Source: Micrococcales bacterium
Lineage (GTDB): Bacteria; Actinomycetota; Actinomycetes; S36-B12; UBA5976
Assembly: GCA_024640585.1 (NCBI GenBank)
Contig: JAHEEQ010000194.1
Coordinates: 1 to 13,337 of the forward strand
Direction of reading: 5' to 3'
Length of the DNA stretch: 13,337 nucleotides
Below, in pieces: positions 1 to 6,099 of the stretch (position 1 is the stretch's first letter; each line of letters starts with the position of its first letter). A program made the position numbers and the translations under genes. The notes under the pieces are model-generated. The model saw only the letters and a list, made by a program, of their open reading frames with translations. It was not told where the DNA came from and made no database searches.

Positions 1-257
1 TTCCAACTGGAAAATTGAATCAGTTCATGGGTGAGCTTGTTGCCGCTCACCCTCATCCTGTTAGAGGCGGCAAACAGCCAAAGATTCTTTTCGTAACTCA
101 AGCGGGCGTTCGCCCCCCAACGTTTGTGCTTTTCACAAGTGGTTTTATTGATGCGGGTTATCGTAGGTTTATTGAAAGGCGTTTACGCGAAGAATTTGAT
201 TTTGAAGGAACCCCGATTCGCATCCAAATGCGCATTCGGTCCAAGAAAAAGTCTTAA
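1..257 (+). CDS. der: Ribosome-assembly GTPase Der (EngA), C-terminal fragment
   Basis: This is the 3' end of the double-GTPase Der, which acts in 50S ribosomal subunit maturation. The open frame runs in from the left edge (first complete codon at position 3), so the gene is cut by the window. It is not a short gene starting at the in-frame TTG at 15. The visible part, about 84 residues, is the C-terminal KH-like domain. It shows the family's characteristic order: GELV, then [40 protein letters not shown], and a basic tail ending in RSKKKS. Both GTPase domains lie outside the window. The stop is TAA at 255-257, and the next gene begins one base later, so the two are probably co-transcribed and translationally coupled. 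The family assignment is secure from the KH-domain signature. Confidence 0.95.
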   Translation, partial: PTGKLNQFMGELVAAHPHPVRGGKQPKILFVTQAGVRPPTFVLFTSGFIDAGYRRFIERRLREEFDFEGTPIRIQMRIRSKKKS

Positions 258-258
258 A

Positions 259-816
259 GTGAAGCCACGCACCATTTGGACGATTCCAAATATTGTTTCT
301 TTTGCCCGGTTAATCGGAATCCCTGCTCTGCTGTATTTTGGTTTGGTTGAACGAAATGACACTATTGCATTCTGGATTTTCGCAATTGCGAGTGTTACAG
401 ATTGGTTAGATGGATTTCTTGCACGAAAACTTAATCAGTATTCAGACCTTGGCGCACTACTAGACCCAATCGCTGACCGTTCGTACATCTTTGCTGCCGT
501 TGTCGTGATGTTGATTCGCGGTCTCCTGCCAAGTATTGCTGTTGCGCTGATCGTTGGTAGGGAAATTTGGCTCGGTATTTTGCAAATTCAAAATCGTAAA
601 AATGGTTTTGAGCCACCGAAAGTTCACTATGTTGGTAAAGCTGGCACACTTTTGCTCCTTTATTCGTTACCAGCTATTTTTCTAGGGAACTTGGACTTCC
701 AATCTGCAGAGTTTTTCCACTTCATAGGTTTTGGCTTTTTATGGTGGGGAATTGGTATTTACTGGTATTCAGGATTTTTGTACCGCAAGCAAATGTTAGA
801 AGCACCAGGCAATTAG
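259..816 (+). CDS. CDP-alcohol phosphatidyltransferase (PgsA family)
   Basis: This is a membrane enzyme that transfers a phosphatidyl group from CDP-diacylglycerol to an alcohol, as in phosphatidylglycerol-phosphate synthesis. The complete family motif D-x2-D-G-x2-A-R-x8-G-x3-D-x3-D is present at residues 48-73 (D48, D51, G52, A55, R56, G65, D69, D73); its aspartates bind metal and catalyse. Several hydrophobic helices surround it, and a VGKAGT segment sits near residues 125-130. The chosen start is GTG at 259, giving 185 residues beginning MKPRTIWTIPN; the open frame extends further upstream but there it lies over der. Only one base separates this start from the der stop and no strong ribosome site is visible, so coupled translation is likely. 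In mycobacteria the pgsA2 gene also lies upstream of gcvH. The acceptor alcohol cannot be read from the sequence, so no symbol is given. Confidence 0.88.
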   Translation: MKPRTIWTIPNIVSFARLIGIPALLYFGLVERNDTIAFWIFAIASVTDWLDGFLARKLNQYSDLGALLDPIADRSYIFAAVVVMLIRGLLPSIAVALIVGREIWLGILQIQNRKNGFEPPKVHYVGKAGTLLLLYSLPAIFLGNLDFQSAEFFHFIGFGFLWWGIGIYWYSGFLYRKQMLEAPGN

Positions 817-834
817 GCTTGACTCAGAGTTTTT

Positions 835-840
835 AGGAGG
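835..840 (+). promoter_or_regulatory. Strong ribosome binding site of gcvH
   Basis: AGGAGG, a perfect match to the anti-Shine-Dalgarno core, lies four bases before the ATG at 845. It fixes the gcvH start. The spacer is a little shorter than usual. It contrasts with the neighbouring garA and ftsR genes, which show no such site. Confidence 0.85.
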
Positions 841-844
841 AACA

Positions 845-1231
845 ATGTCCAACGTCCCAACCAACCTCAGTTACACCAAGGAACATGAGTGGGTTCAAAT
901 CCTTGATGGCAATACTGTTCGATTTGGAATCACCGATTTTGCACAAAGTGCGTTAGGTGACATTGTTTTTGTAACTCTTCCAGCAGTTGGTTCTGAAGTC
1001 ACTTACGGTGAAAGTTGTGGTGAAGTGGAGAGTACGAAATCCGTCTCAGATATTTATGCACCGGTTAGCGGCAAAGTTGTTGCAGCAAATGATGCAGTCG
1101 AGACATCTCCAGAAACGATCAACCACGACCCATACGGAAACGGTTGGATCGCTGAAGTTCAACTTGACACTTCATCTTTAAGTGGCCTGCTGACTGCAGA
1201 TGAATACTCTGCCATTACTTCAGCTTCCTAA
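845..1231 (+). CDS. gcvH: Glycine cleavage system H protein
   Basis: This 128-residue lipoyl carrier shuttles the aminomethyl group between the P, T and L proteins of the glycine cleavage system in the cytoplasm. The N-terminus has the family's YTKEHEW segment (residues 10-16), then FGITDFAQSALGDIVFV. The lipoylation hairpin reads GEVESTKSVSDI, and K65 is the expected lipoyl-lysine. The C-terminal part keeps INHDPYGNGWI. The length matches the family norm. The start is ATG at 845 with AGGAGG just before it. The gene lies about 2 kb upstream of gcvP but is not adjacent to it; garA and two MerR genes intervene, as in mycobacteria. No gcvT is present in the window, so the T protein must be encoded elsewhere. 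Confidence 0.97.
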   Translation: MSNVPTNLSYTKEHEWVQILDGNTVRFGITDFAQSALGDIVFVTLPAVGSEVTYGESCGEVESTKSVSDIYAPVSGKVVAANDAVETSPETINHDPYGNGWIAEVQLDTSSLSGLLTADEYSAITSAS

Positions 1232-1245
1232 ACCTAACCCCAAGG

Positions 1246-1274
1246 TTGACCCTTTGGTCTTGAGTTTTTAGGCT
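1246..1274 (+). promoter_or_regulatory. Candidate leaderless promoter of garA
   Basis: A TTGACC -35 element (1246-1251), a 17-base spacer and a TAGGCT -10 element (1269-1274, TANNNT type) end six bases before the ATG at 1281. Transcription would then start at or within a base or two of the start codon. The absence of a Shine-Dalgarno sequence before garA fits this. Leaderless mRNAs with a TANNNT box just before the start codon are common in actinobacteria. The elements are seen; their activity is inferred. Confidence 0.5.
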
Positions 1275-1280
1275 TACCTA

Positions 1281-1733
1281 ATGATTTGCAAAAACTGTGG
1301 CTCGGAGACCCAAACTCCAATTTGCTCGAATTGCAGTCAGGATGCAAGTGGACTTGATTCGACAACCTCAATTGCGCAAGAACAAGCTGTTGAAGAGCCA
1401 CATCACTTTGTGAATGTAACTGATATTCCAGCAGGCAAGGCAGCATTGGTGGTACTTCGCGGACCTAGTGCTGGAGAAATCTGGACTTTAGATTCAGAAA
1501 GAATCGATGTAGGTCGTACTGATGACAATGCACTTTACCTAGACGACATCACAGTTAGTCGTAAGCATGCAGTGATCGAGAAAGTCAACTCTGGATGGCA
1601 ACTTACAGATCTTGGTTCTTTGAACGGTTGCTATGTAAATAGAGTTTTAATTGAATCACCAGTTGCAATCAAGACTGGTGACGAAATTCAAATCGGTAAG
1701 TTTCGTTTTAGTTTCTATGAAGCGAGTAAATAG
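1281..1733 (+). CDS. garA: FHA-domain regulator of the GarA/OdhI type with N-terminal zinc ribbon
   Basis: This 150-residue protein resembles mycobacterial GarA and corynebacterial OdhI, phospho-switch proteins that inhibit 2-oxoglutarate dehydrogenase and affect glutamate enzymes. The FHA domain spans about residues 54-147. It keeps the phosphothreonine-binding residues: R79 in VGR, S93 and H96 in TVSRKH, S113 and N115 in GSLNG, and N120. The C-terminal NGDEVQIGKFR motif of GarA appears here as TGDEIQIGKFRF. The N-terminus is unusual, with two CxxC pairs (C3/C6 and C15/C18) forming a probable zinc ribbon, then DSTTS at residues 26-30. The TTS there may correspond to the phosphorylated ETTS motif of GarA. 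The start is ATG at 1281, probably leaderless. The stop TAG shares its last base with the ftsR start. Placement between gcvH and ftsR matches mycobacteria and supports orthology; the partners are inferred. Confidence 0.85.
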   Translation: MICKNCGSETQTPICSNCSQDASGLDSTTSIAQEQAVEEPHHFVNVTDIPAGKAALVVLRGPSAGEIWTLDSERIDVGRTDDNALYLDDITVSRKHAVIEKVNSGWQLTDLGSLNGCYVNRVLIESPVAIKTGDEIQIGKFRFSFYEASK

Positions 1734-2446
1734 TGGGAGCATTACAACCTCAACAGTTATTAAGTATTGGCGACGTTCTTAAATACTTAAAACCAGAGTT
1801 TTCTGATATCTCGATTTCTAAAATTAGATTTCTAGAAACTGAAGGGCTAGTAGAGCCGCAACGTACCGCTTCTGGTTATCGAAAATATTCGCACGCTGAT
1901 ATTGCGCGCCTTCGATATGTTCTCGCATTGCAGCGCGATCAATATATGCCTCTTAGAGTTATTAAAGAAAGACTTGATGCGCTAGATCGAGGTCTTGAGC
2001 CTGATGATGTTAATAAGGTATCTCCGAGAGCTTTAGTTTCTGTAGATTCGCTACCAACCGCATCAGATTTTCTGGAAAATGCACCTCTTAGGCTGACAAT
2101 CGCCGAATTGCTTGAAGCAACGGGTGCTGAAAAAACCCAACTAGATCAAGCTAAAGAGTTTGGTCTTGTCCTTGCTGGCGCCGAAAGCTATACCGCAGAC
2201 GATGTGGCAATCCTCAAGTCAGTCGTAGCGCTTGAGAAATATGGCATTGAAGCTCGTCACTTGCGGCCTTTCAAAATTGCTGCTGATAGGGAATTGGGAT
2301 TAATCACACAAGTGGTCTCAACTTTGGCTCATCAAAAGGACCCAGAACTAGCTCAACAAGCGCAAGATGTTGCACGCGACATCGCGGCTTTGTCTGTTGG
2401 TTTACATTCCAGTTTGGTACGTGCGGGTTTATCTCAGTTGGATTGA
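1733..2446 (+). CDS. ftsR: MerR-family transcriptional regulator FtsR
   Basis: This 237-residue regulator has a MerR-type winged helix-turn-helix at about residues 9-75, including LSIGDVL, SKIRFLETEGLVEPQRTASGYRKYS (split here only for description) and IARLRYVLALQRDQYMPLRVIKERLD. The C-terminal half (VVALEKYGIEARHLRPFKIAADREL) matches what I recall of the M. tuberculosis Rv1828 family. The corynebacterial member FtsR activates ftsZ, so a role in cell division control is likely but inferred. The start is GTG at 1733, whose first base is the last base of the garA stop (TAGTG), so translation is probably coupled. No clear ribosome site is seen. A perfect inverted repeat lies just beyond the stop. 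There is no cysteine-based metal site of the classical MerR kind. Confidence 0.88.
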   Translation: MGALQPQQLLSIGDVLKYLKPEFSDISISKIRFLETEGLVEPQRTASGYRKYSHADIARLRYVLALQRDQYMPLRVIKERLDALDRGLEPDDVNKVSPRALVSVDSLPTASDFLENAPLRLTIAELLEATGAEKTQLDQAKEFGLVLAGAESYTADDVAILKSVVALEKYGIEARHLRPFKIAADRELGLITQVVSTLAHQKDPELAQQAQDVARDIAALSVGLHSSLVRAGLSQLD

Positions 2447-2454
2447 GTTTCCTG

Positions 2455-2472
2455 AAGTCTCACTTGAGACTT
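2455..2472. repeat. Perfect 8-bp inverted repeat after ftsR
   Basis: AAGTCTCA and its exact reverse complement TGAGACTT are separated by two bases, nine bases after the ftsR stop. Flanking bases at 2453-2454 and 2473-2474 could add one A-T and one G-T pair. As RNA it would form a stem with the four-base loop ACTT. No T-run follows, so it is a poor intrinsic terminator on the plus strand. It could instead be an operator for one of the two adjacent MerR regulators, about 26 bases upstream of the predicted -35 box of the next gene. Confidence 0.6.
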
Positions 2473-2497
2473 TACGGCGTGTCGAACTTAAATGTCT

Positions 2498-2526
2498 TTG
2501 ACCTTGCTTGCGCAACAACCTAGATT
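2498..2526 (+). promoter_or_regulatory. Candidate promoter of the second MerR gene
   Basis: A TTGACC -35 element (2498-2503), a 17-base spacer and a TAGATT -10 element (2521-2526) give a good sigma-70/SigA-like match. Transcription would start near 2533, leaving a leader of about 20 bases with AGGAG before the ATG at 2553. The spacer contains the perfect palindrome TTGCGCAA (2508-2515), in the position where MerR-family regulators commonly bind. Function is inferred. Confidence 0.5.
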
Positions 2527-2540
2527 TGGTCACCTTCCCA

Positions 2541-2545
2541 AGGAG
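2541..2545 (+). promoter_or_regulatory. Ribosome binding site fixing the start of the second MerR gene
   Basis: AGGAG lies seven bases before the ATG at 2553. The frame is open back to a TTG at 2508, but that codon lies upstream of the predicted transcription start and has no ribosome site. The ATG is therefore preferred. Confidence 0.8.
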
Positions 2546-2552
2546 TTCTTTG

Positions 2553-3050
2553 ATGACTATTCAGACCACTGGTTACAAGGGTGCTGTCGCCTGCACAGTT
2601 GCTGGAATTACATACCGACAACTTGATTACTGGGCTCGCACCGGACTTGTGGTTCCAAGTATGCGCGAAGCAACTGGATCGGGAACTCTGCGCCAATACA
2701 GCTTCCAAGATGTCCTAGTTCTAAAAGTGGTTAAGAGACTTCTTGATACTGGGGTTTCACTTCAAAACATTCGTACCGCTATCGACCATTTACGCGATCA
2801 GGGAATTGAAGATCTCTCAAGTATCACTTTAATGTCAGATGGAGCATCAATCTACGAATGCACATCAGACCAACAAGTCCTTGACCTTTTGCACGGTGGT
2901 CAAGCGGTATTTGGAATCGCACTTGGCGTTGTGGTCCAAGAAGTTGAAGGTAGCTTGGCTGGGTTGCCAGTTGATATTGATGCTGCCGAAGATTTGGTTG
3001 AAGGTTCTGACGAATTGTCGATCCGTCGGGCGAGCCGAAACGCAGGCTAA
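2553..3050 (+). CDS. MerR-family regulator (Rv1830/McdR-ResR-like)
   Basis: This 165-residue DNA-binding protein has a MerR helix-turn-helix at about residues 10-75: AGITYRQLDYWARTGLVVPS, then GTLRQYSFQDVLVLKVVKRLLDTGVSLQNIR. The following ITLMSDGASIYECTSDQQVLDLLHGGQAVFGIAL matches, as I recall it, the conserved C-terminal part of M. tuberculosis Rv1830. That protein has been linked to the control of growth and cell division and to antibiotic resilience. This protein lacks the longer N-terminus of the mycobacterial one. It has its own predicted promoter and ribosome site, so it is probably transcribed separately from ftsR. In mycobacteria a DUF151 bifunctional nuclease gene (Rv1829) sits between the two MerR genes; here only 106 bases separate them. 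The stop is TAA at 3048-3050, just before the glycine riboswitch. Confidence 0.86.
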   Translation: MTIQTTGYKGAVACTVAGITYRQLDYWARTGLVVPSMREATGSGTLRQYSFQDVLVLKVVKRLLDTGVSLQNIRTAIDHLRDQGIEDLSSITLMSDGASIYECTSDQQVLDLLHGGQAVFGIALGVVVQEVEGSLAGLPVDIDAAEDLVEGSDELSIRRASRNAG

Positions 3051-3075
3051 TCTTTACTTAACTAAAGTTCGCCTG

Positions 3076-3262
3076 TACACAATACGTGTGTCGGGAGAGC
3101 GGTGAATTTTCATCCGCCGAAGGAGCAACACCCCGGAAACTCTCAGGCAAATGTACCGATTTCGCGTGTGTGCATCTGAAAAGAGCATCGCAGCTCACCG
3201 TAGGTGAAAGAAAGTTTTACTTTCGAAACTCTCAGGTCGCAAATTTTGCGGATTACAGATGG
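3076..3262 (+). promoter_or_regulatory. Tandem glycine riboswitch controlling gcvP
   Basis: This is a two-aptamer glycine sensor in the gcvP leader. Aptamer I (about 3090-3160) has the consensus blocks GGGAGAG (3093-3099), GCCGAAGGAGCAA (3116-3128) and GAAACTCTCAGGCAAA (3136-3151), closed by a P1 of TCGG (3091-3094) with CCGA (3156-3159). Aptamer II (about 3173-3261) repeats GAAACTCTCAGG exactly at 3225-3236. It is closed by CATCTG (3173-3178) with CAGATG (3256-3261). It has a local GAGC/GCTC stem (3183-3196) and a GAAAG/CTTTC hairpin (3210-3224), but its middle block is CACCGTAGGTGAAA, off consensus. Leader bases 3076-3081 can pair with linker bases 3167-3172, as in the known P0/kink-turn element. 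Glycine probably switches gcvP on, as in other gcv operons. The promoter is not clear. Confidence 0.93.
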
Positions 3263-3279
3263 GTCTTAAAGCCACTATT

Positions 3280-3284
3280 AGGAG
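3280..3284 (+). promoter_or_regulatory. Ribosome binding site of gcvP
   Basis: AGGAG lies seven bases before the ATG at 3292 and decides that start. An in-frame ATG at 3259 sits inside the closing stem of the second glycine aptamer and has no ribosome site, so it is rejected. Bases 3282-3286 (GAGCT) could pair with AGCTC at 3192-3196 in aptamer II, a possible way for the riboswitch to hide this site. Confidence 0.85.
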
Positions 3285-3291
3285 CTCATCT

Positions 3292-6099
3292 ATGCGTCGT
3301 TCACAAGTTCATGATTTTTCACGTCGTCATCTAGGCCCAGACGCCATCGATCGTACTTTGATGTTGCGAGAGTTAAACATTGCGTCGCTCGACGAGCTGA
3401 TTGCCAAAGCCTCGCCTGAGTCGATTCGAATGACCGAAAACTTAAATCTGCCCGCAGCGATGACTGAAGCAGACGTACTAGCGCAGTTGAAGTCGCTTGC
3501 AGAACAGAATGATTCAAAGACGAAGTCTTTAATTGGACAGGGTTATTACAACACTCATGTTCCGCAAGTGATTTTGCGAAATGTGTTGGAAAATCCTGCT
3601 TGGTATACGTCCTACACTCCATATCAGCCAGAAATTTCGCAAGGACGTCTAGAAGCTTTGCTTAATTTTCAAACCATGATTACAGACTTAACTGGTTTAG
3701 ATATTGCTGGGGCATCTTTGTTGGACGAACCAACTGCGGCAGCTGAAGCGATGACACTTATGTTGCGTCAACATAAAGGTGAATCTAAAACGCTCTTTAT
3801 TGATGTTGATACGCATCCGCAAACACTTAATGTCGTAAAAACACGTGCATTGCCATTAGGAATTCAAATCGAATTGGTTGATCTTAATTCAAACATTGAT
3901 TTTTCCTCTGCTTTCGGATTAATCGTTTCGTATCCTGCTTCCTCAGGTGCGATCAATGAACTCTCTCAACTTGTTGGCGAAGCTCATGAAGCAAACGTTT
4001 TAGTTTGTTTCGCAACTGACTTACTTGCTTTAACCATTTTGCCAAGCCCGGCTTCATTGGGAGCCGACATTGCAATTGGAAGTGCGCAGCGTTTCGGTGT
4101 GCCAATGGGATTTGGTGGACCGCACGCTGGTTTCATGTCGGTCAGAAGTGGTCTCGAACGAACGATGCCAGGACGTTTGGTTGGCGTATCAATCGATGCA
4201 CAAGGAAACCGGGCTTACCGACTTGCTCTACAAACTCGAGAACAACATATTCGCAGAGAAAAAGCCACTAGCAACATCTGCACTGCGCAGGCGCTGCTTG
4301 CAGTTATGTCTGGAATGTATGCCGCATATCATGGTTTGTCCGGACTGCAAGAAATCGCTTTGCATGCTCAAAATTTTGCGAAGCAATTTGCAAATTCATT
4401 ATTGAATTCTGGCTATGTTTTGAAATCTCAACGCTTCTTCGACACAGTCACTTTCAAAACTACCAACGCAGATGAAACAATTTCAAAAGCTCTTGAAAAC
4501 GGTTACAACCTCCGTCGTTACGATGAGCAATGGGTTTCTGTTAGTTTCGATGAAACATCAACCACCGAGGATGTAATTAATCTTTGCAGTGCACTAAGTA
4601 TCGAAGCCGCACCAATAGTTTCAGAACAGTCAATCGAGCGCACCGAAGATGCCTTGAATCATCCCGTGTTCAATTCGCATCAAAGTGAAACAGAAATGAT
4701 GCGTTACTTAAGAAAGTTAGCTGATTTTGATTTAGCGTTAGATCGAAGCATGATCCCACTTGGGTCGTGCACGATGAAGCTGAATGCGGCAACGGAAATG
4801 GCTGCAGTTACATGGCCGCAGTTCGCAAATTCGCACCCATTTGCACCAGCTAATCAGAATCAAGGTTGGCGAATTTTGATCGCAGAACTTGAAAAATATT
4901 TATGTGAAGTTACTGGCTACGACGAGATCAGTTTGCAGCCGAATGCAGGGTCACAGGGTGAATTTGCAGGTTTGTTAGCCATTTCTGCCTATCATCAAAG
5001 CAGGGGAGAGGGGCATCGCAATATCTGTTTGATTCCAAGCAGTGCCCACGGAACAAATGCAGCATCTGCAGTTATGGCAGGAATGAAAGTTGTTGTTGTC
5101 GCTTGCGACGAAAAAGGCAACGTGGATCTTGCTGATTTGAATGCAAAGATTTCCGAACATGCAAATAATCTTTCAGCCATCATGATTACTTATCCGTCAA
5201 CACATGGCGTTTTTGAAGAAGCAGTAAAAGATATTTGCGCGAGGGTGCATGATGCGGGTGGTCAGGTATATGTTGACGGCGCAAATCTCAACGCATTAGT
5301 TGGAATTGCTCAACCAGGTAAATTTGGCTCAGATGTTTCGCATTTAAATCTACATAAAACATTCTGCATTCCGCACGGTGGCGGCGGTCCTGGAGTTGGA
5401 CCAGTAGGTGTACGTGCCCATCTTGCGCCTTTTCTACCAACTAATCCATTAACTACAGAAACTGGTGCAATTTCGGGTTCTGAATTTGGATCAGCTGGAA
5501 TTCTGCCAATTCCTTATGCATACATTCGAATGATGTCAGCAGACGGCTTGAAATTAGCAACGCAAACAGCAATTCTTAGCGCTAATTACATATCTCGAAA
5601 GTTGTCAGAATATTTCCCAACTTTGTACACGAATAAAAATGGTTTTGTAGCCCACGAATGCATTTTGGATTTCAGAGACATAACCAAAACGTCAGGCGTT
5701 ACGGTGGACGATATTGCAAAGCGTCTTATCGATTTTGGTTTTCATGCTCCGACAATGTCCTTCCCTGTCGTAGGTACATTAATGATTGAGCCAACAGAAT
5801 CCGAATCTCTTTTTGAAATAGAAAGATTCATCAATGCAATGATTGAAATCGCCCATGAGATAGAAGACATCAAGCAAGGAAAAGTTGCAATCGCCGATTC
5901 AGCATTACGAAATGCACCGCACACATCGCTAGTTTTATTGTCGAGTGATTTGAATCCAACCGAAAGACTCCATAGAGCATTCCCAAGTGGCGTCAATCCA
6001 GCATCGAAGTATTGGCCTCCGGTTTCAAGAATTGATGGTGCCTATGGAGATCGCAATTTGGTTTGTGCCTGCCCTCCGATTGAAGAGTTTGCGCTTTAG
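3292..6099 (+). CDS. gcvP: Glycine dehydrogenase (decarboxylating), P protein
   Basis: This pyridoxal-phosphate enzyme decarboxylates glycine and passes the aminomethyl group to the lipoyl arm of GcvH. At 935 residues it is the single-chain form, with an N-terminal P1-like half and a C-terminal catalytic half, not the split gcvPA/gcvPB form. The N-terminus has RRHLGP; the first half contains [14 protein letters not shown] and the [19 protein letters not shown] block. The second half has [34 protein letters not shown] and [10 protein letters not shown]. In [17 protein letters not shown]689 is the expected cofactor lysine. Start ATG 3292 is supported by AGGAG. Translation is probably glycine-controlled through the upstream riboswitch. 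The stop TAG (6097-6099) overlaps the stop of the convergent sugar kinase gene by four bases. No gcvT is adjacent. Confidence 0.97.
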   Translation: MRRSQVHDFSRRHLGPDAIDRTLMLRELNIASLDELIAKASPESIRMTENLNLPAAMTEADVLAQLKSLAEQNDSKTKSLIGQGYYNTHVPQVILRNVLENPAWYTSYTPYQPEISQGRLEALLNFQTMITDLTGLDIAGASLLDEPTAAAEAMTLMLRQHKGESKTLFIDVDTHPQTLNVVKTRALPLGIQIELVDLNSNIDFSSAFGLIVSYPASSGAINELSQLVGEAHEANVLVCFATDLLALTILPSPASLGADIAIGSAQRFGVPMGFGGPHAGFMSVRSGLERTMPGRLVGVSIDAQGNRAYRLALQTREQHIRREKATSNICTAQALLAVMSGMYAAYHGLSGLQEIALHAQNFAKQFANSLLNSGYVLKSQRFFDTVTFKTTNADETISKALENGYNLRRYDEQWVSVSFDETSTTEDVINLCSALSIEAAPIVSEQSIERTEDALNHPVFNSHQSETEMMRYLRKLADFDLALDRSMIPLGSCTMKLNAATEMAAVTWPQFANSHPFAPANQNQGWRILIAELEKYLCEVTGYDEISLQPNAGSQGEFAGLLAISAYHQSRGEGHRNICLIPSSAHGTNAASAVMAGMKVVVVACDEKGNVDLADLNAKISEHANNLSAIMITYPSTHGVFEEAVKDICARVHDAGGQVYVDGANLNALVGIAQPGKFGSDVSHLNLHKTFCIPHGGGGPGVGPVGVRAHLAPFLPTNPLTTETGAISGSEFGSAGILPIPYAYIRMMSADGLKLATQTAILSANYISRKLSEYFPTLYTNKNGFVAHECILDFRDITKTSGVTVDDIAKRLIDFGFHAPTMSFPVVGTLMIEPTESESLFEIERFINAMIEIAHEIEDIKQGKVAIADSALRNAPHTSLVLLSSDLNPTERLHRAFPSGVNPASKYWPPVSRIDGAYGDRNLVCACPPIEEFAL

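Noticed and set aside
124..258. Upstream extension of the phosphatidyltransferase frame over der
   Set aside because: The residues do not resemble the family, and the region encodes the conserved Der KH domain in another frame. GTG at 259 fits the family N-terminus.
1237..1269. Hairpin plus T-run between gcvH and garA as a terminator
   Set aside because: The stem is interrupted (three plus four pairs) and the same bases fit a promoter for garA better.
827..1272. Repeated GAGTTTTTAGG before gcvH (827-837) and garA (1262-1272)
   Set aside because: Only 11 bases and AT-rich; in the first copy it overlaps a ribosome site and in the second a -10 box, so chance or convergent signals explain it.
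3053..3081. TTTACT - 17 bases - TACACA as the gcvP promoter
   Set aside because: The -10 match is poor at its last base, and the transcription start would lie downstream of bases that can form the P0 pairing. Left unassigned.
3086..3334. Open frame across the glycine riboswitch
   Set aside because: It lies over conserved structured RNA blocks and has no ribosome site or recognisable protein features.
3290..3622. Long minus-strand frame opposite the start of gcvP
   Set aside because: It is a shadow of a highly conserved coding sequence with no start signals.
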